64,000 nucleotides of DNA from an uncultured Dehalococcoidia bacterium (GCA_951812825.1 OX638324.1:378459-442458); one strand, 5' to 3'; counted from the stretch's first letter, positions 7,063 through 15,270 are shown. Numbers and translations: made by a program. Notes: a model not told the origin generated them from the sequence alone.

Positions 7063-8184
7063 ATGCCTGAAAAGAAACTCAGAGTCGCCGTCCTCGGCGC
7101 GGGCCGTTGGGCCAACATGGCCCACATCCCCGGCTGGCTCCGCGATCCCCGAGTGGAGGTCGTCGCCCTCTGCGACGTCGAACTCCCCCTGGCCAGAGAA
7201 ATGGCCGCCGGCTTCAACCTCCCCGAAGCAACCGACGATTGGCAGACCCTGATCTCCCGCGAAGACGTAGATGTCATCGACATCGTCACCCCCTCCGACA
7301 CCCACCATCAGCTTGCCTCCGCCGCCATCGACGCCGGCAAGCACGTCCTCTGCGAAAAGCCCGTCGCCCAGGACTTCCGCGAGACTCTCCGCCTCTCCGC
7401 CCTCGCCGAAAGCAAAGGCCTCAAGACCAAGCTCGGCTTCACCTTCCGCTACACTCCCGGCGTCCAGTACGCCAAGTCCCTCATCGACGACGGCTTCGTC
7501 GGCAAGCCCTTCATCTTCAACGGCTATGAGCAGAACTCCCAGTGGATCAACCCCCAGACCCCCCTGCGCCGCTCCCAGATGCGCGAGGACCAGTCCCAGA
7601 TCCAGGTGGTCTCCCTGGAGGGCTACGGGGCGCCCATCATCGACATCGGCCGCTGGTGGGTCGACGCCGAATACTCCAGCGTCGTCGGTACCATGCGTAA
7701 CTTTGTCCCGGAGAGGATGGTCTACGGCAGCGACAAGCTCACCCCCATGAACATCGACGACGGGGACGTTTTCATTGCAGAGTTCGCCAACGGCGTCATC
7801 GGCTCCGTCCAGACCAGCTTCGTCACCGTCGGAAACTTCCCGGGCGTCGAGGCCCGCATCTTCGGCGACAAGGGCGCCATCATCTGCCGCATGGTGGAGG
7901 AATTCGGCGTCGCAGAAACCATCAAGGTCGCCACCCCCGACAGCGTGGAGTTCAAGGAGCTGACCATCCCCGACAAATTCTACCCCGGCGGCGGCGCTCC
8001 CACGGAAAGCTGGCGCAGCCTCTTTTACGCCAATCTCATCAAGGATTTCATAGACGAAATCTTCGAAGGCGGCCCCCGCAACCAGGGCAACTTCGTCGAC
8101 GGCGCCGCCGTCCAGGAGGTCATCAACGCCGTCGAACTCTCCTGCCGCGAACGACGCTGGGTCGACCTCCCCCTGGAGAGATAA
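7063..8184 (+). CDS. Gfo/Idh/MocA-family oxidoreductase
   Basis: A 373-residue NAD(P)-dependent oxidoreductase. The N-terminal Rossmann fold shows VAVLGAGRWANMAHIPG, followed by the acidic strand end ALCD and the family motif CEKPVAQD near residue 105. The C-terminal alpha/beta domain carries FTFRYTPG. AAGGAG precedes the ATG. This first gene of a five-gene operon is 2 bp from the next frame. Family substrates are sugars, inositols or other polyols; the sequence does not decide which. A second family member lies three genes downstream. Confidence 0.9.
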   Translation: MPEKKLRVAVLGAGRWANMAHIPGWLRDPRVEVVALCDVELPLAREMAAGFNLPEATDDWQTLISREDVDVIDIVTPSDTHHQLASAAIDAGKHVLCEKPVAQDFRETLRLSALAESKGLKTKLGFTFRYTPGVQYAKSLIDDGFVGKPFIFNGYEQNSQWINPQTPLRRSQMREDQSQIQVVSLEGYGAPIIDIGRWWVDAEYSSVVGTMRNFVPERMVYGSDKLTPMNIDDGDVFIAEFANGVIGSVQTSFVTVGNFPGVEARIFGDKGAIICRMVEEFGVAETIKVATPDSVEFKELTIPDKFYPGGGAPTESWRSLFYANLIKDFIDEIFEGGPRNQGNFVDGAAVQEVINAVELSCRERRWVDLPLER

Positions 8185-8186
8185 CC

Positions 8187-9872
8187 GTGGATGCGACGCA
8201 AACCCAATTCTCACTCTGGCTCGACCGCTTTCTGACATCCTACTACCGCAACCGCCCCGTCAACGCCACCTTCATCGGCGTCCACGACTACGACCATCTC
8301 CTTCCTGATCTTTCACCCGAAGGCGTCGACGACTGCGTCTCCGACATAACGCAGCTCCAGAATGACCTCTCCGACCTCCCCTCCGAACCGCTCACGGAAG
8401 CCCAGCAGATGGACCGCCGACTGGCGTCAGCGTTTCTCGAAATCCAGCAGTGGGAGTTCCAGTCCACCCACTTCCACCGCGGCAACCCCTCCTTCTACGT
8501 CGGCGAAGCCATATTCGGCGTCCTGTCCCTATTTCGCCGCGAATTCGCCCCCTTCCCCCAGAGACTCGAAGCCGCCATCGAGCGTATGAACGCCATCGAC
8601 GCCCTCCTCAACCAGGCCCGCGAAAACATCGAAGCCGCCCCCGCAGCCTGGATCGAACGCGCCGTCCGCGAATGCGAAGGCGCCCTCGCCTTCCTCGAAA
8701 CCGGCATCCACCACCTTCTCCGCGAAAACAACGTCGATTCCAGCCAAGCGGAGTCCGCGGCCACAAGCGCCGCCGACGCCTTCCGCCGTTTCAAACACTG
8801 GCTGGAAACCGCCCTCCCCGCCAACGATGCCTACGCCTCCGGCGAGCAGGCCTTCAATCTCATGCTCCACCAAGGCCACTGCCTCGACATGAACGCCGAC
8901 GAAGTGGAAGCCTACGCTTGGGAACAGCTCCGCGAGAGCGAGGCAATGCTGGATGCCCACGCCAACGACTTCGACGCATCCGATTGGCGCGAGGCCTTGG
9001 CCAAGCTCGAACGCCAATACCCCACCGTCGACCACTATTTCCCCCACCACTACGGTCTCTGGCGGGCCTGCCGCGCCGTCTCGGAGCAGAACAACCTCGT
9101 CACCTGGCCCGAGTGCGACATCCGCTTCATCCCCCGCCCCCCGTGGGCCCAGGGCGCAGCATCCAAGCTCTACTTCCTCCCCTATCATTCCGCCCCCGCC
9201 TTCGACCCCATCCCCGCCGTCGACTGCATGCTCGCCCCCATTGATTGGAGTCTCCCCGCAGGCCAACGATTGCAGATGCTCCGGGCCTCCAACAACAGCG
9301 TCATCAAGCTCAACCACGTCGTCCACCACGCCGCCCTCGGCCACCACGTCCAAAACTGGTACGCCAACAACAAGGCGGAATCTCGCATCGGGCAGATCGC
9401 CGCCGTCGACGTCGCCTCCCGCCTCGCGTTCTTCTGCGCCGGCACCCTTGCCGAGGGCTGGGCCACCTACAGCGTCAAGCTCATGGACGAGGTCAACTTC
9501 CTCACCGCCCTCGAAAGCTACTCCCTCCACAACGCCCGCCTCCGCGCCTGCGCCCGCGCTATCGTCGACGTGGGCATCCACACCGGCAAGATGACTCTAC
9601 AACAGGCCCAGGACTTCTACGCCGACCGCGTCGGCATGTCCCCCGGAGCCTCCCGCGCCGAGGCGGTCAAAAACACTATGTTCCCCGGCGCCGCAATGAT
9701 GTACCTCATCGGCTCCGATGCCATCGTCAACCTCCGCGAGGAGATGAAGTCGAAGCACGCCAACCGCTTCAACCTCAAGAACTTCCACGACGCCTTCCTC
9801 TCCTACGGCTCCGTGCCCGTCTCCCTCATCGCCCGGTCCATGCGAAAGAATGACAACTGGCTGTTGGATTAA
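8187..9872 (+). CDS. DUF885-family protein with altered HExxPGHH motif
   Basis: 561 residues matching the DUF885 metalloprotease-like family. C-terminal hallmarks are LGHHVQNW, AEGWATY (E423), VDVGIHTG, FPGAAMMYLIG and LSYGSVPVSLI. The family's zinc-site motif HExxPGHH reads H380-H381-A-A-L-G-H386-H387, so the catalytic glutamate is replaced by His and the proline by Leu. The start is GTG, with GGAG eight bases upstream and 2 bp after the previous stop. The family contains predicted peptidases; this copy may be inactive or have changed chemistry. The downstream aminotransferase has its own promoter overlapping this gene's stop codon. Confidence 0.8.
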   Translation: MDATQTQFSLWLDRFLTSYYRNRPVNATFIGVHDYDHLLPDLSPEGVDDCVSDITQLQNDLSDLPSEPLTEAQQMDRRLASAFLEIQQWEFQSTHFHRGNPSFYVGEAIFGVLSLFRREFAPFPQRLEAAIERMNAIDALLNQARENIEAAPAAWIERAVRECEGALAFLETGIHHLLRENNVDSSQAESAATSAADAFRRFKHWLETALPANDAYASGEQAFNLMLHQGHCLDMNADEVEAYAWEQLRESEAMLDAHANDFDASDWREALAKLERQYPTVDHYFPHHYGLWRACRAVSEQNNLVTWPECDIRFIPRPPWAQGAASKLYFLPYHSAPAFDPIPAVDCMLAPIDWSLPAGQRLQMLRASNNSVIKLNHVVHHAALGHHVQNWYANNKAESRIGQIAAVDVASRLAFFCAGTLAEGWATYSVKLMDEVNFLTALESYSLHNARLRACARAIVDVGIHTGKMTLQQAQDFYADRVGMSPGASRAEAVKNTMFPGAAMMYLIGSDAIVNLREEMKSKHANRFNLKNFHDAFLSYGSVPVSLIARSMRKNDNWLLD

Positions 9873-9892
9873 CCCATCAAATAACGCATAAT
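9864..9892 (+). promoter_or_regulatory. Promoter TTGGAT-17-CATAAT before the aminotransferase gene
   Basis: The -35-like TTGGAT (9864-9869) lies in the last codons of the DUF885 gene. A 17-base spacer leads to CATAAT (9887-9892), and GGGAGG lies before the ATG at 9919. It is probably an internal operon promoter. Confidence 0.45.
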
Positions 9893-9918
9893 GGCCACAG
9901 ACTACCCAGGGAGGCGCA

Positions 9919-11280
9919 ATGAACAAGGAAACTGTCAACGAACTCATCGGCCAGGCCAAGGACCACGTCTGGTCGAGCCACTCCCAGATTTCAGGCCGCG
10001 ATGACCCCACCGGCCTCGGCATCGCCGTCAAGGGCGAAGGCTGCTACGTCATCGACAGCGAAGGCAACCGCTACCTCGATGCCACCGGCGGCTCCCACTG
10101 CTGCCTCGTCGGCCACGGCCGGCGCGAAATCGCCGAAGCCGTCTATCAGCAGATGCTGGACCTGGAGTTCACCGGCTCCGGCACCGTTCCCTTCACCAAC
10201 GCAGCCACCGCCAAGCTCTCCAGGAAGCTGGCAGAGCTCACCCCGGGCAATCTGAACCGCTCTTTCTACACTCTCTCCGGCTCGGAAGGCATCGAGGCCG
10301 CGCTCAAGATCGTCCGCCAGTACCATGCCCAGAACGGCAAACCCAAGAAATACAAGGTCCTCTACCGCAACTACTCCCACCACGGCTACACATGGGGCGC
10401 CATGAGCGTAAGCGGCGATCCCGCCATCCGCTCCCTCATCTTCGAACCCGCCGTCCCCATGGGCGTCATGGTCCCCGAAGCAAACCCGTATCGCTGCCTC
10501 CACTGCACTGGGACCTGCAACCTGGGCTGCGCCCGCTCCATCGAGGCCACTATCGAATACGAAGACCCCGAGTCCATCGCCGCCATCCTTGTTGAGCCTA
10601 TCCCCAAGGGCGCCCTCGTCTCCCCTACGGATTACTGGGATATAGTCAAAGACCTCTGCGCCAAACACGACATCCTCCTCGTCGCCGATGAAGTCGTCAC
10701 CGCCTTCGGCAGGACGGGCACCTGGTTCGGCGGCGACCACTACGATCTCGAACCCGACCTGATGGTCCTCGGCAAAACCCTCGGCAGCGGCTACCAGCCC
10801 ATCGGAGCCGTAGTAGCCACCGAGCAGGTCTTCGAAAGGTTCCTCGGCGATCCCGACAACACCCTCCTCCAGTCCCACACCCTCAGCAGCCATCCCGTCG
10901 TCTCCATCGCCGCCCTCACCAATCTGGAAATCATCGAACGCGAGCGTCTGGTGGAGCGTAGCGCCGCCCTCGCCCCCTTCCTGCGCTCCCAGTTGGAGAC
11001 CCTCAAAGAGCACTCCACCGTCGGCGACGTCCGGTCCGTCGGCCTCCTCGCCGAGGTAGAACTCGTCAAGGGCGATGGCACCAAAGAACCCCTCGGCGGC
11101 AAGCAGGTTGGCCGGGACCTGACCCGCTTCATGGTGGATAGCGGCCTCTACATGCGCTGCAGCGGCGCACGCCTGAACATCCATCCCCCCTTGACCATCA
11201 CGGAAGACGAAATTCGCGAAATGGTCGACATCTTCGACAAGACCCTCACCTACGCAGAAAGGAACATTCTGAACACATGA
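9919..11280 (+). CDS. Class III PLP-dependent aminotransferase
   Basis: 453 residues with class III aminotransferase landmarks: GSHCCLVGHG, TLSGSEGIEAALKI, HGYTWGAMS, VADEVVTAFGRTG and K286 (GKTLGSGYQP) as the Schiff-base lysine. The family covers omega-amino acid transaminases and glutamate-1-semialdehyde mutase-like enzymes. An unusual cysteine cluster C193-x2-C196-x3-C200-x3-C204 sits in the middle. The stop overlaps the next gene's start (ATGA, 11277-11280), showing translational coupling. With the flanking oxidoreductases it suggests a catabolic route through an amino compound. Confidence 0.9.
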   Translation: MNKETVNELIGQAKDHVWSSHSQISGRDDPTGLGIAVKGEGCYVIDSEGNRYLDATGGSHCCLVGHGRREIAEAVYQQMLDLEFTGSGTVPFTNAATAKLSRKLAELTPGNLNRSFYTLSGSEGIEAALKIVRQYHAQNGKPKKYKVLYRNYSHHGYTWGAMSVSGDPAIRSLIFEPAVPMGVMVPEANPYRCLHCTGTCNLGCARSIEATIEYEDPESIAAILVEPIPKGALVSPTDYWDIVKDLCAKHDILLVADEVVTAFGRTGTWFGGDHYDLEPDLMVLGKTLGSGYQPIGAVVATEQVFERFLGDPDNTLLQSHTLSSHPVVSIAALTNLEIIERERLVERSAALAPFLRSQLETLKEHSTVGDVRSVGLLAEVELVKGDGTKEPLGGKQVGRDLTRFMVDSGLYMRCSGARLNIHPPLTITEDEIREMVDIFDKTLTYAERNILNT

Positions 11281-12338
11281 ACAGCCCCGCACGCACCCTC
11301 ATGGTCGGCCTCGGCGCCCGCGGCAAGAAATGGGCCCGCATCATGCACGAAGAGCAAAAATCTCAGACCGTTGGCTACGTCGACCTGGACGACGACAACC
11401 TCGAATGGGCCCAGACCATGTACGAAGCAGACCCGAAGAACTGCTACAACGATATGGGCCAGGCCCTCAAGGACCTCCAACCCGACTTCGTCGTCCTCGC
11501 CACACCGCCCATGGACCGCTACGAAAACGTGATGAAGGTCTTCGAAAGCGGCGCCCACCTCCTCTCGGAAAAACCCCTCTCCCTCGACTTCGACGAAGGC
11601 ATTCGCATGGCCAAAGCCGCTGAGGACGCCAAGCTGGGCTTTGCCGTCGGCCTCAATTTCCGTTGGCAGCACTGCATCCTGAAGGCTCGCGAAATCCTCC
11701 GCAGCCGCAGGATCGGCGCCCCCCGCTTCGCCGGCTACTCCTACTGGCGCAACCGCGATGGCTACGCCCCCTTCCTCAACCGCTTCCCCCTCACCATGCG
11801 CCAGCCCATGCTCTACGAGCAGGTCATCCACCACATCGACTCCATCCGCTTCGTCTACGATTCCGAAGTGGAGCGCGTCACCTGCCGCTGCTCCAACCCG
11901 CCCTGGAGCATGTACCGCGACGACGCTACCACCATCGCCATCTTCGACATGACCGCCGGCCTCCAGGTCAACTACTTCGGCACCTGGTCCGGCCAGACCA
12001 AGCTCGACCAGTTCCTGTGGCGTACCGACTGTGACGACGGTGCTCTCTTCCAGTACGAGCTCTTCAAGGACCTCCGCATCATCCGCGGCTCCGAAAACGA
12101 CGTCATGGAGAAGATCCCCCTACCTGAGCAGGAACAGCTCGTGGACGACGCTCGCGTCATGGTCTCCGAAATCCTGGACCAGCTCGCCGAAGGCAACCTC
12201 CATCCCGAACCAACGGCCATCGACCACCTCAAGACCTTCGGCATCATCGCCGCCTGCGAGGAGTCCAACAACACCGGCCTCCCCGTCGAAATGGACGAGT
12301 TCTTCGACCGCCACGGCATGCCCTCCCACTGGCGTTGA
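11277..12338 (+). CDS. Gfo/Idh/MocA-family oxidoreductase (second in operon)
   Basis: 353 residues with a shortened N-terminal Rossmann fold (LMVGLGARGKKWARIM), a YVDLD strand end, LATPPMDRY and the SEKPLSLD motif that binds NAD(P). NFRWQH begins the C-terminal domain. It overlaps the aminotransferase stop by 4 bp. It is only distantly similar to the copy at 7063, so the two probably act on different intermediates. It ends 13 bp before the AhpD-like gene. Confidence 0.88.
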   Translation: MNSPARTLMVGLGARGKKWARIMHEEQKSQTVGYVDLDDDNLEWAQTMYEADPKNCYNDMGQALKDLQPDFVVLATPPMDRYENVMKVFESGAHLLSEKPLSLDFDEGIRMAKAAEDAKLGFAVGLNFRWQHCILKAREILRSRRIGAPRFAGYSYWRNRDGYAPFLNRFPLTMRQPMLYEQVIHHIDSIRFVYDSEVERVTCRCSNPPWSMYRDDATTIAIFDMTAGLQVNYFGTWSGQTKLDQFLWRTDCDDGALFQYELFKDLRIIRGSENDVMEKIPLPEQEQLVDDARVMVSEILDQLAEGNLHPEPTAIDHLKTFGIIAACEESNNTGLPVEMDEFFDRHGMPSHWR

Positions 12339-12351
12339 CCATCCCGCCCCA

Positions 12352-12954
12352 ATGACTTGGATTAACACCATCCCCCTCCACAAAGCCGCCGGCAAGCTGG
12401 CGGACCTCTACCGACGCATCAAAGGCCCCAACGATGTCGTAGACAACATCATGATGGCCCACAGCCTCCGCCCCCACACCATGGAAGGCCACCTCGCCCT
12501 ATACAAGGCAACCCTCCACCACAGCGGCAACACCCTCCCCAAGTCCTTCCTGGAAACCCTCGGCCTCTTCGTCAGCATCATCAACCGCTGCGGATACTGC
12601 ATCGACCACCACTACGAAGGCCTCCGCCGCCTGCTGAAGGACGACGACCGCGCCGAAGCAATCCTTGCCGCCTTCAACCGCCACCGACCCCAAGACGCCT
12701 TCGACGGCAGAGAACTTGCCGCCCTCGCATACACCAACGCCCTCACCAAGAACCCCTCCATCATCGCCGAAAAGCACGTCAACGGCCTGAGAAAGGCAGG
12801 CTTCACCGACGGCGAAATCCTCGAAATCAACCAGGTCGTCAGCTACTTCGCCTACGCCAATCGCACTGTTCTCGGCCTCGGCGTCACCACCGAAGGCGAC
12901 GTCCTCGGCCTCTCCCCCTCCTCCAGCGACTCCGAAGACTGGTCCCACAAATAA
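12352..12954 (+). CDS. AhpD-like / carboxymuconolactone decarboxylase-family protein
   Basis: About 200 residues of the AhpD-like helical fold. The redox motif is CGYC followed by an IDHH histidine pair (NRCGYCIDHH, near residues 82-91), as in alkylhydroperoxidase AhpD and related peroxidase-type proteins. The open frame extends upstream through the previous gene. The ATG at 12352 is chosen because it follows that gene's stop by 13 bp and gives a normal family length; no strong ribosome site is visible. It closes the five-gene operon and may detoxify peroxide formed by the pathway (inference). Confidence 0.8.
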   Translation: MTWINTIPLHKAAGKLADLYRRIKGPNDVVDNIMMAHSLRPHTMEGHLALYKATLHHSGNTLPKSFLETLGLFVSIINRCGYCIDHHYEGLRRLLKDDDRAEAILAAFNRHRPQDAFDGRELAALAYTNALTKNPSIIAEKHVNGLRKAGFTDGEILEINQVVSYFAYANRTVLGLGVTTEGDVLGLSPSSSDSEDWSHK

Positions 12955-12989
12955 CCCTGCCATGACCACAACTTCCCCGCAGCCCATCC

Positions 12990-13042
12990 CGTCATTCCGG
13001 CGAAAGCCTCTCCTCGTGACCCGACATGGAGGCCGGAATCCA
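12990..13042. repeat. Interrupted REP-type repeat
   Basis: The left part CGTCATTCCGGCGAAAGCC (12990-13008) and right part GCCGGAATCCA (13032-13042) match the REP at 2134-2160. They are separated by 23 extra bases that begin TCTCC and end GGAG, giving a second GCCTC/GAGGC pairing. A CTGAACGCAGCGAAG variant of the CATTCTGAG family follows at 13067-13103. Confidence 0.75.
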
Positions 13043-13066
13043 CTCCCCCTTTCCCCCTCCCACACA

Positions 13067-13103
13067 TCATTCTGAACGCAGCGAAGCGGAGTGAAGAATC
13101 TCG
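13067..13103. repeat. Variant TCATTCTGA...GAAGAATCTCG repeat
   Basis: The conserved ends TCATTCTGA and GAAGAATCTCG flank an altered centre (ACGCAGCGAAGCGGAGT). A shorter relative occurs at 15307-15333. Confidence 0.65.
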
Positions 13104-13185
13104 CCACCGGTGCACGTCCAACTCTCCCTTCCCCCTTTATGGAAAATGCTTGGATGAGCGTGATCCCCCCCACGAAAGTAAACAT

Positions 13186-14001
13186 ATGCAGACCCGCAAT
13201 CTAGGCCCCCTCACCGTTCCCGTAATCGGCATGGGCTCCGCCTCATCCTCCGGCTTCGACGTGGAGTCCCCCCAGGAGATGGAGAACTGCCGCCGTATCC
13301 TGGACGACTGCCTGAACTCCGGCGCAACCATCCTCGATACCTCCCCAATGTACCGACGCGCCGAAGCCGTCATCGGCGACGGCATACGCGGACGACGCCA
13401 CAAGTTCCAGCTGGCCACCAAAGTCTACTGCGCCGGCGTCGAAGCGGGTCGCGCCCAGATTCAACGCTCCTTCGACCTCCTCGGCACGGACCACATCGAA
13501 GTCCTTCAGGTCCACAACCTGGTCGATTGGCGCACCCACCTGACCTATCTGGAGCAGCTGAAGGCCGAGGGCAGAATCGACGTCATCGGCATCACCCACT
13601 ACCTGCCCCGCTACTACGAAGAGTTGGCCCACGTCATGCTCAACGCCAGGGTCGACGCTATCCAGGTTCCCTACAGCCTGCTGGAACGCAAAGCGGAGGA
13701 GAAAATCCTCCCCCTCGCGATAGAACTGGGCATCGGCGTCATCGTCATGCGCCCCCTGGTTAAGGGAAGAGTGGTCACCCGACTCAAGCGTCAACCGGAC
13801 CTCACCCCCCTCCGCGAAGTCGGCATCGAAACCTGGGGTCAAGCCGCCCTGGCATGGATTCTCGCCGACCCGCGCGTCACCGTTCTGATTCCCGCCACCG
13901 GCCGTCCGGGCCGCATGCTGGAGAACGCCGTCGCCGGCTCCGTAACCCTCCCCATCGAACTCCGAAAGTACATCGAGCGAGAATGGGAGCGCTGCACCTG
14001 A
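13186..14001 (+). CDS. Aldo/keto reductase family protein
   Basis: 271 residues with the AKR barrel. The catalytic tetrad can be placed as Asp (ILDTSPMY), Tyr (SPMY), Lys (LATKVY) and His (LQVHNL). GVIVMRPL and the C-terminal LIPATGRPGRMLENA are the usual NADP-binding region. The ATG at 13186 begins the typical N-terminus MQTRNLGPLTVPVIGMG; the 12 upstream codons come from repeat sequence. The gene is monocistronic between repeat-rich spacers. Substrate unknown; the family reduces aldehydes or ketones, or oxidises sugars. Confidence 0.88.
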   Translation: MQTRNLGPLTVPVIGMGSASSSGFDVESPQEMENCRRILDDCLNSGATILDTSPMYRRAEAVIGDGIRGRRHKFQLATKVYCAGVEAGRAQIQRSFDLLGTDHIEVLQVHNLVDWRTHLTYLEQLKAEGRIDVIGITHYLPRYYEELAHVMLNARVDAIQVPYSLLERKAEEKILPLAIELGIGVIVMRPLVKGRVVTRLKRQPDLTPLREVGIETWGQAALAWILADPRVTVLIPATGRPGRMLENAVAGSVTLPIELRKYIEREWERCT

Positions 14002-14029
14002 CCCCCCTATTCACCCTCCAACCTACATG

Positions 14030-14063
14030 TCATTCTGAGGAGGCCCCGCGACGAAGAATCTCG
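14030..14063. repeat. CATTCTGAGGAGGCCCCGCG repeat
   Basis: A full-length copy with TCATTCTGAG and GAAGAATCTCG ends, followed by a CCCGCGAAAGCGGG mini-hairpin at about 14108. Confidence 0.85.
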
Positions 14064-14170
14064 CCGCCGATTGACGCCAATCCCCTCCACCCACCCCTCC
14101 CCGTGCCCCCGCGAAAGCGGGGCCCCTCTTTATCCTTTAACCAACGCCCAACTCCCCCTGTCTCCCGTAC

Positions 14171-14190
14171 GGGCGGTTCGCGAACCGCCC
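14171..14190. repeat. Intergenic palindrome, GGCGGTTCGCGAACCGCC family
   Basis: An exact copy of the 20-bp palindrome, located just upstream of the promoter of the ABM-family gene. Confidence 0.9.
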
Positions 14191-14198
14191 GTCCCCCG

Positions 14199-14227
14199 TT
14201 GTTGCACCCATCCTCCCCTGCTAGAAT
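14199..14227 (+). promoter_or_regulatory. Promoter TTGTTG-17-TAGAAT
   Basis: TTGTTG (14199-14204), a 17-base spacer and TAGAAT (14222-14227) lie 36 bases before the ATG at 14263. AAAGGAGAG follows as ribosome site. Confidence 0.5.
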
Positions 14228-14262
14228 GACTCCCACCTTACTTCATCACCAAAGGAGAGAAG

Positions 14263-14580
14263 ATGTACGTCATCATCGCCCCCATCCAGATTAAGCACGA
14301 CTTCAAGGAACAGTTCATCGAGGCCATGATCCTCGACGCAAAAGGCTCCGTCGAAAATGAGCCGGGCTGCCTCCGATTCGACATCATCCAGGACGCCGAC
14401 CACTCCGACCGCATCTGGCTCTACGAAGTCTACAAGGACGAAGCCGCCTTCAAGGCCCACACACAGACGCCCCACATCAAGAAGTGGCTGGAGACTACTA
14501 AGGACTGGCGCGACGCAGGCCCCTCCGGCGCAGGCCGTGGCAGCCACACCATCTGGCCCCCCGACGAAGACTACAAATAA
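14263..14580 (+). CDS. Antibiotic biosynthesis monooxygenase (ABM) domain protein
   Basis: A 105-residue dimeric alpha/beta-barrel protein of the ABM / YgiN-like family. Conserved features are YVIIAPIQIKHDFKEQF, NEPGCLRFDIIQD, WLYEVYKDEAAFKAHTQTPH and a terminal KKWLE helix. Members oxidise quinols or phenolic compounds without cofactor, or degrade haem; here the substrate is unknown. It has its own promoter and an apparent hairpin terminator at 14616, so it is probably a single-gene unit. Confidence 0.85.
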   Translation: MYVIIAPIQIKHDFKEQFIEAMILDAKGSVENEPGCLRFDIIQDADHSDRIWLYEVYKDEAAFKAHTQTPHIKKWLETTKDWRDAGPSGAGRGSHTIWPPDEDYK

Positions 14581-14615
14581 GCGCGGTTTCCAAACCCTAC
14601 CCCCATCTTCCGTAA

Positions 14616-14652
14616 GGGCAATCCCTCGTGATTGCCCTCCTCCTCTTTTTTC
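14616..14652 (+). terminator. Hairpin plus T-tract terminator after ABM gene
   Basis: GGGCAAT (14616-14622), an 8-base loop and ATTGCCC (14631-14637) are followed by TCCTCCTC and TTTTTT (14647-14652). The T-tract runs into a CTGAGGAGGCCCC repeat (14653-14683), as at 3652-3725. Confidence 0.65.
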
Positions 14653-14683
14653 TGAGGAGGCCCCGCGACGAAGAATCTGGTGG
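14653..14683. repeat. CTGAGGAGGCCCCGCGACGA repeat
   Basis: Nearly identical to the copy at 3695-3725, including the CTCTTTTTT in front and TGGTGGGG behind. Confidence 0.85.
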
Positions 14684-14775
14684 GGGGCACCACTCCCACA
14701 ACGTCCGTCCTTCCAGCTCCCCCGATTAACTGTGAAGAGCCTGCCCCTACACAGATACGGGGCGGGAACCCACTC

Positions 14776-15207
14776 TCAACCTGCGACCAACTCCTTCGCT
14801 CCTCGCATCGCCAGGTAATAACCGAAAACACCAAACCCGTACACCAACCCCCGGCTAACCGGCTGCACCTTGGAGACCACACCCCGCGCCGAAGGGTTGG
14901 ACGCATGCACCTCAATCACCGGAAACCGCACCTGACTAATCGCCGACAGCAGCGGCCCCGTGCCCGTGCTGTACCCCGAAGGATTGATGACCGCCGCGTC
15001 CACGTCGCCGTCGTGGGCGTCGTACAGCGCGTTCACCACCTCGCCCTCGATGTTGGAGTGAAAAATCTCCACCTCAACCCCCAACTCCTCCGCGTACCCA
15101 CGCACCGCGTCATTGATCTCGTCCAGCGTCGTCGTCCCAAAGATCTCGATCTGCGCCCGCCCTCGCATATTCATCCCCGCCCCCTGAATTACCAGAATCT
15201 TGGCCAT
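14776..15207 (-). CDS. AroQ-like (type II dehydroquinase fold) protein with altered active site
   Basis: 143 residues with the type II 3-dehydroquinate dehydratase fold: KILVIQGAGMN, TLDEIND, HSNIEGEVVN (51-60), INPSGYS (N75), IEVHASN (H101) and GFGVFGYYLA. The catalytic Tyr of the usual IYG motif is Phe here (F23, EIFG), the THTS segment reads TGTG, and the second lid arginine is missing. No other shikimate genes are close. It is therefore probably not a canonical AroQ; related proteins may act on other cyclic acids. The start is the ATG at 15207 with GGAGG upstream, rather than the adjacent GTG. Confidence 0.75.
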   Translation of the reverse strand: MAKILVIQGAGMNMRGRAQIEIFGTTTLDEINDAVRGYAEELGVEVEIFHSNIEGEVVNALYDAHDGDVDAAVINPSGYSTGTGPLLSAISQVRFPVIEVHASNPSARGVVSKVQPVSRGLVYGFGVFGYYLAMRGAKELVAG

Positions 15208-15241
15208 CACATTCCTCCCGCTTTACAAGCCATTGAGTAAC

Positions 15242-15270
15242 CGTCATTCCGGCCCGCGAGCCGGAATCCA
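15242..15270. repeat. REP-type repeat, CGTCATTCCGG...CCGGAATCCA
   Basis: The stem is extended to CCGGC-CCGCGA-GCCGG relative to the other copies. A short TCATTCTGAGCGAAG variant follows at 15307-15333. Confidence 0.85.

Noticed and set aside
7042..8238. Long minus-strand open frame (398 codons) opposite the Gfo/Idh gene
   Set aside because: It is the antisense shadow of a clear oxidoreductase gene. Low-complexity Gly/Asp/Val content is typical of reverse frames in C3-rich coding DNA. The same applies to 9991-11292 and 8529-9581 minus.
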